A stretch of DNA of 64,000 nt. Source: Larus michahellis. Its lineage: Eukaryota; Chordata; Aves; Charadriiformes; Laridae. Made by a program: the position numbers and the translations under genes. The first letter of the stretch is position 1. The number at the start of each line of letters is the position of its first letter. The notes below the pieces were generated by a model. It had not been told where the DNA came from. It searched no databases and saw nothing but the letters and a program-made list of their open reading frames with translations. The DNA is taken from assembly GCF_964199755.1 (NCBI RefSeq), contig NC_133898.1, positions 109,873,847 through 109,937,846 on the forward strand, written 5' to 3'. Below, one piece after another: positions 53,701 to 61,200 of the stretch.

Positions 53701-54830
53701 GCAGAGCTACACGCGAGAATTACACAACCGACTCATCTGGCCCCCCTCTCCATCACCGAGGCCTCATCTGATAACTGAGCAGCACCACCGACCCCTCTGG
53801 CTCCACCACGTTGCACTCCTGGCCCCTGCAAGCAGACCCACGCGACAGCAGAGTGCTGAAGCACATAAGGAGGCAAATGCTGGATAGAGAATCAATGTTT
53901 CTGACTAGCTGTCATTTCCCCTGCAAAGTAAAATAATTAAATATAAAAAAATGCAGTCATAAACCAGCATTTACAATAAAAGTGATGTATGCAGGCCAGC
54001 ACATGAAGTTGCATAAAAGGAAATGTATCCCATTACACAGAAAATACGTTACATATAAGCTTTGCAGGTTATAACGATTAACTAGTCATCACTTTCATTT
54101 CAAAGTCACAGATCTGGCACAAAATTTAGAATCTGGCATTTTTATTTAACTTCAAAAGTACCAATTTTTGACGGCATAACAAGGCAAACAAATCTTAAAA
54201 GCAGCAGAGGAATCCAGTCCCAGCCACACCCCGCCACTGCAGGGCCGGCAGCCAGCCTTACAAAACCCAGCCAGGTTTTGTACACGGGATATCCCAACAG
54301 ATGAAGCCAGATTCAAAAGAAAAAAAAAGAAAAAAAAACGAAAAAATACTCAAGCTTTTCTAGAAAACGAAGAGTGCACGTGCTCAACTTTGCCAGCAGC
54401 CTGGTGAGGCCAGTGCCATATTCGACGCGTCTTAAATTTCTACTTGGAGGATGCACTATTCGCGCAACATAGGGCAAGAAGGAAAAATTATTGGGAAAAC
54501 TAAGCGTGTAAGAGCACCGTAAGCTTGGTTTAGGGCGGGGGTCTGACCGGCTCTGCTCGGCGGGGACCCGCGGGGCAGCAGACCCAGCGGCCCACCGACG
54601 GCTGACCGGCCTCCTGGCTCCCCTGTGCCCTCCTGGTGGACCACAGGGGAGGTGGGCGGCTTCCTCACCCCCCGCCATGACCCACCCCAGCGGCTCGCCG
54701 GACAGACGGCCGCCCACCCGGGGGGAGGAGGCGGCGGGCAGGACGGAGCAGCCGTCCCCTCAGCGGGGGAAGCCCACCGCTGCAGTTCGCCCGCTGTGGA
54801 GCCCACCTGCCCCCCACGGGGATACTCACT
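2549..54830 (-). CDS. SH3YL1: SH3YL1 gene (SH3 and SYLF domain-containing protein 1), 10 exons, full coding region
   Basis: Seen: ten minus-strand exons join in a single frame of 335 residues plus stop (human protein about 342). Residues 1 to about 220 form the SYLF (DUF500) domain, with glycine-rich blocks such as TARGGSGIV and [14 protein letters not shown] and the block [19 protein letters not shown]. Residues about 227-270 are a proline-rich linker. Residues about 278-333 are an SH3 domain ([20 protein letters not shown]). All introns are GT-AG and all phases match. Known of the family: the SYLF domain binds phosphoinositides (PIP3 and related lipids) at the plasma membrane; the protein acts in dorsal ruffle formation and cell migration, with SH3 partners such as Dock4. 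Coding order by coordinates: 54830; 40368-40258; 39240-39127; 38638-38574; 35425-35313; 32726-32598; 30616-30472; 29783-29711; 28987-28931; 2748-2549. It is divergent from ACP1, as in human. The only open point is the exon 7 donor. Confidence 0.95.
4252..4424 (+). mobile_element. CR1 LINE, 3' end fragment
   Basis: It contains the typical 3' block GGTTGCCCAGAGAGGTGGTG, then AGATGATCTTTAAGGTCCC and TTCCAACCCTAACAATTCTATG. About 170 bp, 5' truncated; only the last codons of ORF2 and the 3' UTR remain. Confidence 0.92.
8599..9217 (+). mobile_element. CR1 LINE, 5'-truncated copy (0.6 kb)
   Basis: It matches the carboxy-terminal end of CR1 ORF2 after the reverse transcriptase: [27 protein letters not shown] and [10 protein letters not shown] are readable, followed by the 3' UTR block ending ATTCTGTG. 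Relative to copy 22151-23880 it has small deletions and a stop before the 3' UTR, so it is dead. Confidence 0.93.
22151..23880 (+). mobile_element. CR1 LINE, 1.7 kb, nearly open reverse transcriptase region
   Basis: One reading frame runs from the truncated 5' end to 23790 with a single in-frame TAA at 23392-23394, where other copies have a TAC-like codon. Reverse transcriptase signatures are in order: [13 protein letters not shown] (motif A, codon about 191), [20 protein letters not shown] (motif B) and [10 protein letters not shown] (motif C, catalytic FADD, codon about 280). Then come the thumb and carboxy-terminal region ([24 protein letters not shown]) and a short 3' UTR ending in tandem ATTCTATG. 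The endonuclease and ORF1 are missing through 5' truncation, as usual for CR1. No target duplication is evident. It lies antisense in SH3YL1 intron 9 and is probably among the younger copies here. Confidence 0.96.
28931..28987 (-). CDS. SH3YL1: SH3YL1 exon 9 (residues 251-270)
   Basis: The acceptor CTCTTTCAG ends at 28988 and the donor is GTAAGT at 28930-28925. The 57 nt (2 + 18 codons + 1) encode [18 protein letters not shown]. The KLYPEL motif matches the segment just before the SH3 domain in mammalian SH3YL1. Its final G joins GA of exon 10, 26 kb away, to give Gly270. Confidence 0.9.
28988..29710 (-). other. SH3YL1: SH3YL1 intron 8
   Basis: GT-AG intron of 723 nt, AT-rich, no recognised repeat. 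A small imperfect duplication of TTTCTAG and TAGGACT units lies at about 29317-29372. Confidence 0.85.
29711..29783 (-). CDS. SH3YL1: SH3YL1 exon 8 (residues 227-251), proline-rich linker
   Basis: The acceptor ACATTTTAG ends at 29784 and the donor is GTTAAA at 29710. The 73 nt (24 codons + 1) encode [17 protein letters not shown] then TVRPTPP. About 45% of residues are proline and several PxxP motifs are present, so this may be an internal or external SH3 ligand. It is poorly conserved relative to mammals, so identification rests on position, phase and splice sites rather than on residue identity. Confidence 0.85.
29784..30471 (-). other. SH3YL1: SH3YL1 intron 7
   Basis: 688 nt. Its first 18 nt (30471-30454) may be exonic if the downstream donor is used. 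No repeat was recognised. Confidence 0.75.
30472..30616 (-). CDS. SH3YL1: SH3YL1 exon 7 (residues 178-226), end of SYLF domain
   Basis: The acceptor TTGTATCAG ends at 30617. The 145 nt (1 + 48 codons) encode [17 protein letters not shown] then [20 protein letters not shown] and a charged tail ending GKA. The donor chosen is GCT|GTAAGG at 30471. A second donor 18 nt further (TGG|GTTTGT; exon end at 30454) keeps the same phase and adds VREQRW. REQR is conserved in mammals as I recall the human protein, so the longer form, giving a 341-residue protein, may be the real or a co-existing one. Confidence 0.85.
30617..32597 (-). other. SH3YL1: SH3YL1 intron 6, carrying a solo LTR
   Basis: 1981 nt, of which 1.1 kb is the LTR at 31299-32398. 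The rest is AT-rich and unremarkable. Confidence 0.85.
31299..32398 (+). mobile_element. solo LTR of an endogenous retrovirus (avian ERV type), 1.1 kb
   Basis: It starts TGTGCTGGGTTTAGATGG and ends CTGCCACA, the TG...CA ends of an LTR. The flanks AATAT and GATAT match at four of five bases, consistent with a 5-bp target duplication. AATAAA at 32209-32214 marks the plus orientation, antisense to SH3YL1. A GC-rich middle part carries several spaced copies of the unit CTGGAGCAG. No gag, pol or env sequence flanks it, so this is a recombination remnant. Open frames inside it (for example 31521-31853) are incidental. The exact family name cannot be given from sequence alone. Confidence 0.85.
32598..32726 (-). 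CDS. SH3YL1: SH3YL1 exon 6 (residues 135-178)
   Basis: The acceptor CCTTCTAG ends at 32727. The 129 nt (1 + 42 codons + 2) encode [20 protein letters not shown] then [20 protein letters not shown], among the most conserved stretches of the family. The donor is GTAAGT at 32597-32592. The last codon is completed by the first base of exon 7 to give AAG (Lys178). Confidence 0.96.
33311..34280 (-). mobile_element. old, degraded CR1 LINE copy
   Basis: Read on the minus strand it follows the CR1 carboxy-terminal coding order. The plus strand shows CCAGGTTAAACAAGCTGAGC, GGCCAAAACTGGACACAATA and CATCCACAAACTTGAAGAGG, the complements of the NLEK, VQFW-like and FADD-region segments of younger copies. 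Many indels and stops are present. It lies in sense with SH3YL1. The boundaries are approximate. Confidence 0.8.
34475..34860 (+). mobile_element. old, degraded CR1 LINE 3' fragment
   Basis: Recognisable blocks in order: CACCTGGGCTTGGTAAGCCT, CAGGTTGCCCAGAGAG, then TCTCTTCCAAGTTAAATTAT and a final TTCTGTGATT. Heavily mutated. It lies back-to-back with the minus-strand copy just to its left. Confidence 0.8.
35313..35425 (-). CDS. SH3YL1: SH3YL1 exon 5 (residues 98-135)
   Basis: The acceptor ATTTTGTAG ends at 35426. The 113 nt (37 codons + 2) encode [20 protein letters not shown] then [17 protein letters not shown] and the first two bases of Arg135. This is the repeated [10 protein letters not shown] part of the SYLF domain. 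The donor is GTGAGT at 35312-35307. Confidence 0.95.
35426..38573 (-). other. SH3YL1: SH3YL1 intron 4
   Basis: 3148 nt of AT-rich sequence with no repeat that I recognise. A GC-richer patch at about 37660-38010 contains only minus-strand open frames without splice support. Confidence 0.8.
38574..38638 (-). CDS. SH3YL1: SH3YL1 exon 4 (residues 76-97)
   Basis: The acceptor GCATGACAG ends at 38639. The 65 nt (2 + 21 codons) encode [15 protein letters not shown] then FEIGIE, a highly conserved glycine-rich SYLF segment. The donor is GTATAA at 38573-38568, weaker than those of neighbouring exons but with the phase (0) required by exon 5. Confidence 0.94.
38639..39126 (-). other. SH3YL1: SH3YL1 intron 3
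   Basis: 488 nt, AT-rich, nothing recognised. Confidence 0.85.
39127..39240 (-). CDS. SH3YL1: SH3YL1 exon 3 (residues 38-76)
   Basis: The acceptor GTTTCAG ends at 39241. The 114 nt (2 + 37 codons + 1) encode [18 protein letters not shown] then [19 protein letters not shown], the core of the SYLF domain with its glycine-rich turn. The donor is GTAAGT at 39126-39121. The split codon with exon 4 reads ACC (Thr76). Confidence 0.95.
39241..40257 (-). other. SH3YL1: SH3YL1 intron 2
   Basis: 1017 nt, nothing recognised. Confidence 0.85.
40258..40368 (-). CDS. SH3YL1: SH3YL1 exon 2 (residues 1-38)
   Basis: The acceptor TTTTACAG ends at 40369. The exon opens with TG (completing ATG) and then encodes [19 protein letters not shown] and on to NGPDKIIP, the conserved amino terminus of the family and the start of the SYLF domain. 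It is 111 nt: 2 nt, 36 codons, then 1 nt (C). The donor is GTGAGT at 40257-40252. Residue 38 is completed by exon 3 as CCT (Pro); as I recall it, human has Ala here. Confidence 0.95.
40895..41050 (-). mobile_element. probable ancient CR1-like fragment
   Basis: The plus strand reads CCAGCCTTCTCCACTCC, GAGTCTCAGCCTCTCAGTCT and GCTCTTCTCTGTACCACC. These resemble the complement of the CR1 segment following RPHLEY (the LERV...LEKRRL region). It is divergent and short, so the boundaries and subfamily are uncertain. Confidence 0.5.
42507..43126 (-). mobile_element. solo LTR of an endogenous retrovirus, 620 bp, minus orientation
   Basis: Read on the minus strand it begins TGTGCTGGTTTCAG and ends GGTTAAACCATGACA, so it has TG...CA ends. 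Flanks GCCAC (42502-42506) and GCCAA (43127-43131) match at four of five bases, consistent with a 5-bp target duplication. ATTAAA on the minus strand (42658-42653) precedes the TTCTTACCTCAACCCACGAG segment, placing the R-U5 part at low coordinates. A 16-bp unit containing CAACTAAGCACCATGC is duplicated near 42529-42562. There is no internal viral sequence. It lies in sense with SH3YL1. Confidence 0.85.
44516..44676 (+). mobile_element. CR1 LINE, 3' end fragment
   Basis: It contains GTTGCCCAGAGAGGTGGTAG, the block ACCTTAAAGGTCCCTTCCAA and terminal ATTCTATGATT. It is 161 bp and antisense to SH3YL1. Confidence 0.9.
45986..46010. repeat. T17-A8 homopolymer junction
   Basis: Seventeen T (45986-46002) followed directly by eight A (46003-46010), in SH3YL1 intron 1. 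Simple sequence that is able to fold back and prone to length change. Confidence 0.9.
47481..48850 (-). mobile_element. CR1 LINE, 1.4 kb, 5' truncated, reverse transcriptase largely readable
   Basis: On the minus strand a frame starts at TGEVPEDWR and runs through [30 protein letters not shown] and LHLGRYNP to the carboxy-terminal EYC/VQFWAP and NLEK-type segments. A single TAG (48220-48218) interrupts it. The motif A region is damaged: [11 protein letters not shown] is shortened to YLEAFDTV and about twenty residues after it are lost. The 3' end carries CCATTCTGTG at about 47481. It lies in SH3YL1 intron 1, in sense. Confidence 0.95.
48900..54500. other. intronic sequence without recognised genes or repeats
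   Basis: AT-rich 5' part of SH3YL1 intron 1. C- and G-homopolymer runs occur at about 49990 and 50382. No open frame has splice or family support. Confidence 0.6.
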
Positions 54831-54950
54831 CCTGCCCGGGCTAGGGCTGCCTCGCCTCGCCTCGCCTCGCCTCGCTTCCCTTCTCCTCGCCGCCGCCGCA
54901 CTGGGCCGGGCCCGGGCGGCCCCGCCGAGCCGCGCACCTGCCTCAGGTGA
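54830..54950 (-). other. SH3YL1: SH3YL1 exon 1: 5' UTR plus first base of the start codon
   Basis: The minus strand reads GGCAGGA followed by GTGAGTATCC, a near-perfect donor with GT at 54829-54828. The last exon base, A at 54830, combines with TG at the start of exon 2 to make ATG, with A at -3 in the assembled context. The 5' limit given here is only a guess: the transcription start is not visible, but it must lie in the CpG island between 54831 and roughly 55100. A neighbouring candidate donor (minus GGCAG then GTGCGC, near 54937) would leave G before TG and give GTG instead of ATG, so it was not preferred. The exon carries the (CTCGC)5 repeat of 54851-54875. Confidence 0.7.
54851..54875. 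repeat. (CTCGC)5 pentamer repeat in the SH3YL1 5' UTR
   Basis: Five perfect CTCGC units, read as GCGAG on the SH3YL1 strand, 21-45 nt upstream of the exon 1 donor. CpG in every unit makes it a possible methylation and length-variation site. Confidence 0.9.
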
Positions 54951-55082
54951 GGCGGGCGGGGCCGAGGCGGCCGCCAACCGCCTGCTCGCCCGCCTGCCGC
55001 CCCGTGTCCTGTCCCATCCCGTCCCGTCCGTCTTCCCGCCCACACAGTCCACACATCGTGCTTGGCAGGGGTTCACCGTTCA

Positions 55083-55105
55083 CCCCCCCCTTTTTTTTTT
55101 TTTTT
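55083..55105. repeat. C8-T15 polypyrimidine tract inside the bidirectional promoter
   Basis: Eight C followed by fifteen T on the plus strand, 118 bp before the ACP1 ATG and about 250 bp from the SH3YL1 donor. It stands out sharply in an otherwise mixed GC-rich island. Confidence 0.9.
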
Positions 55106-55219
55106 CTCAAATCAGGCAAAAATTGTAGCCGACTGTAACGGCCGGTGCCGTAAAGCAAGGCGCAGTCGGCGCGACAGGCGGGAAGGCCCCTTTGCTAGGT
55201 GGCTGGCCAACCCCAAGCG

Positions 55220-55230
55220 AAGATGGCGGC
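55220..55230 (+). promoter_or_regulatory. YY1-type site overlapping the ACP1 start codon
   Basis: AAGATGGCGGC matches the known YY1 core (AAGATGGCGGC) exactly, and its ATG is the ACP1 initiation codon. YY1 sites just downstream of transcription starts in 5' UTR/ATG position are a known class in TATA-less promoters. Binding here is inferred. Confidence 0.6.
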
Positions 55231-55265
55231 GGGGGAGGCGAAGTCGGTGCTGTTCGTGTGCCTGG
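55223..55265 (+). CDS. ACP1: ACP1 exon 1 coding part
   Basis: The ATG in GCGAAGATGG gives [14 protein letters not shown] plus one base of Gly15. The donor GTGAGC starts at 55266. The start fits the family: the [10 protein letters not shown] segment begins at residue 7, as in the human protein. The 5' UTR limit is not visible; the exon reads up through GGCGGGAAGGCCCC to an unknown start in the CpG island. Confidence 0.96.
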
Positions 55266-58200
55266 GTGAGCAGGGCGAGGGGAGAGGCGGGTCTTCTCTT
55301 GTCGCTCTTCGGTCAGGGGCACCGGGCGGGGGTGCGGGGAGAGCGGCGGGGCGGGGCGGGGGGCGCTGCCGAGGGAGCGGTGCCGGGGGAGCGGTGCCGG
55401 CCGGCGGGGCTGCGGTTAGGCCCGACCTAGTGACCGCAGATAGAGGGTGGCTCTGCCTCCTGGGGGAGGGCCGGAGTGGTGTCTGAGAAGGGAAGCAGAA
55501 AGCAGTATCCATCCCCTTCCCTGTCTTTGTGGTAAGTCGGAGTAATTAGTAGGAAATGACACCTGAAATCCAGCATTGAGAAAGGCGAAGGTTGTCTGTG
55601 GGGAAGAGCAGCTCCTCAGTAAACATAAATCACTCAAGGGTATTAACTCCTCAAGGGCAGCCCTAGGGGGTGGTCGTCAGTAGCTTTTTGAAACGGGCTG
55701 CCCGGTGCTTAGCTTCCAGAGCAGCAAGGAGGGAAGGGGTACCGTCCAGCCGGGGTCCTGGCTCGCTCTGGCCGCCGCCGTGGCTCCTGGAGGCGCCGCC
55801 TGGCACCGGCGGGAATAGGGATGGGGAAAACGATTGGCGTCAGTGGAGAGCGGTCTCTGTAAGAAGAGGGAAAAGATGTTAGGGCTTTAAGTAAAGAAGA
55901 GAACTTGGTGGAAGTGCTTTTGATATATGAAATTATGGCCATCATGGAAAGGAATGGAAAGAATAAGGCTTTTTTGAAGGGTTACCTAAATGAAGAATTA
56001 GGAATTTATTCTTTTTTTTAAGTAAAGGTATTCTATGTGTTTAAATCATGAATCTCATGTGACAAGAAGTCATGGAAAACAGAAATGTAAATGTGATCAG
56101 AAAGGGTTTGAATGCTTTCTTGAAGCTTAAGACGATTCATTACTGATAAGCAATATGATTTTCTGCATGTTCACAACCAACAAATTGCAAACCTGACTAC
56201 ATAGATTACAGGAGTGTGTCCCGTTTTGCGCATACTTTCTCTAAACATCTGCTTCTGCTCCCTTTTGGGAATAACAAGCTACGTGGCTCTTTACTCTGTT
56301 CTGGGAGGGCTTTTAACATTATCTGCTGCCTAGCCTTATAATCTTAACTGTGTTCTGAGAGTTGATCCCTGTGAATCCCTGGCGTTTTGCCAGTTTTGTT
56401 ACAAAACCATTGGTTAATGTGTTGTTGGTTTGTTGGGTTTTTTGCTATCTGCTTTTCTGTTGTAACAGGAGAAATGCAGATTAATTGAATAACAAAACAA
56501 GAGTTTAATTCTGTGAAATATGTTCTGATGTTTACCTTAAAGTAAAGTCAGCTCCTAATACTAATTTAGGGAGAACACCCTTTAGTAAGGGATTATCAGT
56601 TGCCATATGTTTGGGAGCCAGTGGCATAGACAAAATTTTTGTATAAAAACACCTAAGTAATATGCATCCTTCTTTCCAAACAACATATTTTAAAGGCATC
56701 AGTAGTCTTTACAAAACGATTAATACGTATGGGTCTGAAGCCCATGATGGTGATTTGCACTGTAACAAGTTGCTAATCCAGCTGAGTCTCTGAGGAACAG
56801 TTGTTAGTGGAAGATAATATAATAATTGAGGTATGAAGTGAAATTATTAATACTAAACTTGAGTAAAGGGTGAACAAGTCAGGACCAATGTTAATGGCAT
56901 GGATTTTTTAAAATGTTGTAAATAGCTTTTAAATTTCTTCTTCTATGCTACTGGGTTATAAAAAAATAACCATAATAGTATGTGACGTGTGACATAAAAT
57001 CTAATTGATGTGACAAGCACTGCTTTTTTCCAGTCAAATATATGCTCTTTTCAGTTAAGTTTTGAAGGCAACTTCCTGCCTGAAGTTTCCTTAATTTTTT
57101 TTGTTAGTCTTGAAGAGTGATACTTATGGTTTGATAGATTTTTTTTCTTCCTAAATTTTATTAGAAATAATACCTATGGTTATTGCTGAAAAGAGTACTA
57201 AACAGATTTCTGTAACGTTTATCTGTAGTATTCTGTGATGGTTAATGAAGCACGTTAATTCTGAAATCTACCACATTCAGTGAGAGCTGAAGTACAAGCC
57301 CCAGAAGTAAAAGCCTTAATGAAAAATTACATTTTCTTTCTATGTTATTTTGAAAGAAACCTATTACGTAAGTATCTGTTGACTGTATTCTTTGGTTGTG
57401 ATGAGATAAGCAGATATTCATCACACAACAAAATACAGTCTAGTTCATGTGCATCGCTAAGTTAATGAGAAGGGTTCCTCATCACTGAGAAATAAATGAA
57501 GCACCCAGGAACATTATGTAATTACAGTATATGAAAAGGCACTGGGAAAGAATTTTTTTTTTCATTTAAGGCATAGAAGTAATTAAAATGGGAGGTGAAC
57601 CAAAATGCAGTTTGCTCTTTTTGCACTTATGTAGCTCATCTAATTAATGGTAGAGTTTCAGAAATGAGCTTATTATGATGCTGTGTTACATAAATCAACC
57701 TCTTTCTCTCTGATGGCTTGTCCACTATAACGTAACAAGCTGCATGGGCATCTTAGACCAGGCACTGGCTTACTGGTCTCCTCTGTGTGTGGAGGAATAG
57801 TTGTAAGACAGGTGAACAGTAAACAAGTAGGTTTTGGCTAGGTCCTTTGAAAATCGATGCTTGTTGCGAACCACTGAGTGTAAGTATTGCCATCAGAGTT
57901 CTAGGCTGCATAAAATAATTTCTAAAATGACAATTAATTTATTGGGTATGAAGAAATTAGATTGCAGTTACAGAGAGATTTGAGTTTCCTAGTTCAGTTG
58001 TCACAATCCATTATATGCGTTTAGATATAGCCAGATACAAGGTTTCGTGGGGCAAAATGCCATTTATAGCTGCAGAATGGAAAAGCAATAGGTTGTATGA
58101 GACATCGAAGAAGTCATGGAAAACAGCTGCTGTAATGAAGTTTCTTAGCAAGCTGATAAAAAGAAATAATACTATTTTTTGGATAAAGAAGAGCATGTTA

Positions 58201-61200
58201 GATAAATGTAAGGAAAATACCTTTCTTTTGTGCAGCATTGATAAGATATCTGAAGAATACAATGCCTTATTTAAACTCTGTTTCAGAATGATGCAGAAGT
58301 ACTAGAGTTGAAAGCACAGTTGTAAAAGCGATTTTGGAATTGGAAAATAAGATTAAGATGTATGCTTAAAAATGTTAAGAGTCTGATTGTTGTGAGTGGG
58401 TCCTTATGTGTTGAAAACTTTTATTTTTACTGGGTAACCTTTAGGTTGCTGAGAAAAGCATAATGTTCCAGTGGTTGATAATTCAGTATAATTAATCTTC
58501 CTGCAGGGAAAGATTTTTAAAGGGTGAACTTTCATCTGATTAGCTGATGGTTTGACCATTGTGAATCCTGGCAAGTCATATTGCTATTGACATGGATTAC
58601 ATTGACTAAGCTTTGATTGGCTAGGGACCAGTCAAAAAAATCTAATCCTCCCGTAGACATCCCCATTTAGATATCTTGAGCCAAAATTGAGTTCCGCTTA
58701 GAAAAATATATATATACCACACATACACATGCTAATATTCAGTTTCTGAGAGAAATCCCACTGTGTGTTAGAAGTAGGGAGGATGTATGGAAGTTAGATG
58801 ATGTCATTTAGGTAGCTATATACTGAAAAGTTTATCTGAAAGAGTGTAAGTATTCAATGAAATTGATTGTGAATGGAAAGGCCGGGGAATTTGGACTAAA
58901 ATTGGAGCCTTGAATGGTGCCTTACAAAGCTAATTGAATGCTGAGTGTGACAAGATAGACTTAACTGAGAAGAACTAGGAATCATCATGAAGTTCAGACA
59001 GACAGGAATTTGAGTACAGAATGGAACAGAGTGAGTAGAAAGTTTTAAACACTTGCTTATGAAGGGGACCTGGTGGATGATGTAAATGATACTGGGAAGC
59101 AGTATTACAGTCACTCAGATGAACTGACTATGCATGGAAAGGTAAGTAGAGTTAAGCAGGTTTTTAAATGTGAGAGGATGAAAGCTAGTAAAACTTCTGT
59201 TACAAACAGCAGACAGAAAAACAAACGAAGAGAAAAGCATCTGTTTGCATTTGGGGAAGGTCTGAAGGAGTTAAAGAGCTGAATAAGGAGCAATGAAGAT
59301 ATAAAAACAGTTGAGAGAAGAGATGGTCAGATCAACAGTACCTAGAGATGAGCTATGGACCTGAGCATGAAATGGCTTCAAGTTGTCTTTCCTGTCAGTA
59401 GAAATAACACTTCCATTTCTGTATGAGAACGGGTCAAAGATTAATGCACAGACTGGAGTAAGAGCTCTAAAAATTAAGCATTGGCTTGGAAACTGTCAGT
59501 GGAATCCTTGTCCCTAGAAAATGAGTGAGAAAGCATGACTCCGTGGAAGTGATCAACAAATCATTCCAGTACTGATTCTGTGACTGAAATGTAAGTCTCT
59601 TATCCTTGAATCGTAATATTTTGAGATGTATGTAGGATTTATTTCAATGGGCAGACTCTATCTGGGTACCTTGGGTTCTATTTTTCTATGATTGAAAATG
59701 TCACTACGACTTAAAAAGCATGACATCTAAAAAATTAAGGGAGAAGGTGGAGATTCGAGAATTTTAATACTTTTATCTTGTACATAAAAAAAGCATGATC
59801 AGACCAGTCAGAAATACAACAAAGGAGAAAGGAATACCAGAGGAGGATAGGTAACAGAGATGAAGTGTAGATGACGTTTAAGGAAAATACGATTAAGTCC
59901 AGGGAGGAAGGAAATCTCCCTATGAATCTTTTTGTGAGATTTCCCCTTTGTTCCCCAGTTATGGCTGTCAATCCGTAATTTAGGAAATGCTGCGCATCTG
60001 TGAGGAATGTCGACAAAGCCTAGAAAGACAGATGTGGGATGTAAAACTGGATATGAAATGGATAGAAATTATAGTGGGAAAGGGATGATGGCTGGAACGC
60101 AAGGATTGAAGTTTGTGTGTGTCAGTGAGATAAGACAGGGCTTTACGTTAATGATGAGATGAATGATAACAGTCGCAAGGAGGAGCCTGGCTAAACAGAG
60201 TTGGTTAGGATGAAAATAATATTGCAGAGTATGTGGAGGAAAGGGCTTGTATTAACTCAGATTCTGTCCATAGTCCCCAAGAATAGATTTGAATGGTGAC
60301 GGCAGTTCTGTAATTGTGTTAATGCCGCCAGTAATATCTGGAATGTGTCATCATGGAAGACATTAATTTTTAAGTCATAAACTAGGTTACGGTTTGTTTC
60401 AAAAATAATATAACTGCAGTTTTTAGTTATTGCTAGAAGTGGTAGTTAATATATTTAATCAGTCAGTGATCACGGTGCCATTCATTATGATATTTGATAT
60501 GGTATCATCAAAGATTATATTTATGGCTTTTATTTTAAGTAGTGAGCAGGATATGGAAGAGTGAAAATTTGTAACAAGTCATTCAATCTAGGTAAAGCAG
60601 AAGGTTAAATAAATAGAAAAAGCCATGAAGGATTTATTTCAAAAGTACCATTTTGAAATTCTGGGAGCTAGTTGATGATTTAGTAGGACCAAAAGTATTA
60701 ATCATTGTTTACTACTGAAATTTTGAGTGTAGTAATGAAGCTTCCTGTTCATGCACAATGGCGTGGGATCATTCATGTGGAGAAAAAATATTATACAGGA
60801 AGAAGTGGATGGCCTCAACAGCTGCTGTAATGGAAACAGAATTTAATAGTTTAGAAAGAAGACTTAAAGGTCACCTGTGTGAAACAACAGAGGAGGAGAG
60901 GGAATAGACAAATGAGAAGCAGGGGATTATGATCGCAAATTTGATACCTCTGAAGGAGTCAAATGTGATTGTGGAAGTTATCAAAGGTTATTTTCAAAAG
61001 AGCTAAGTAAATATTTCAAACATTTTTTAATAAAAAAGGTTGGTAAAAACTTTCGCTGCAGTGTAGCCTGTGGTTTTATTTGTCCGTATTCAAGAAAAAT
61101 AAATTTGAATTAGAGCAAGTGAAGAGTTAGCTTAACTGGAGTGATTAAGGGTCAGCTAATTTCATGAGGAGACCGAGAACTTGGTTTGTTTAGTTTAGCA

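Larger units (their letters stand above)
40369..54829 (-). other. SH3YL1: SH3YL1 intron 1 (14.5 kb), splitting the start codon
   Basis: GT at 54829-54828 and AG at 40370-40369. It contains CR1 pieces at 40895-41050, 44516-44676 and 47481-48850 and a solo LTR at 42507-43126. A T17-A8 tract lies at 45986-46010. The remaining sequence, including 48900-54500, is AT-rich with no gene recognised. The first 300 bp lie in the CpG island. Confidence 0.7.
54540..55480. promoter_or_regulatory. CpG island and bidirectional SH3YL1/ACP1 promoter
   Basis: A sharp change to CpG-dense sequence spans both first exons, the only such stretch in the window. No TATA box was seen near either gene. A GC box GGGCGGGGCC lies at 54954-54963. 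The two start codons (minus A at 54830, plus ATG at 55223) are 393 bp apart, so both core promoters and both 5' UTRs must fit within this span. A divergent CpG-island promoter of this sort usually drives broad expression of both genes (inference). Confidence 0.85.

Noticed and set aside
54456..55076. Long minus-strand open frames (up to 206 codons) in the CpG island
   Set aside because: GC-rich DNA has few stops. These frames run through the SH3YL1 donor and the low-complexity Arg/Ala sequence made by CpG repeats.
54625..55128. Plus-strand open frame of 167 codons in the CpG island
   Set aside because: Same cause: stop-poor GC-rich promoter sequence, no domain, upstream of the true ACP1 ATG.
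58015..58305. Plus-strand open frame of 96 codons in ACP1 intron 1
   Set aside because: No homology recognised and no splice signals of the right phase.
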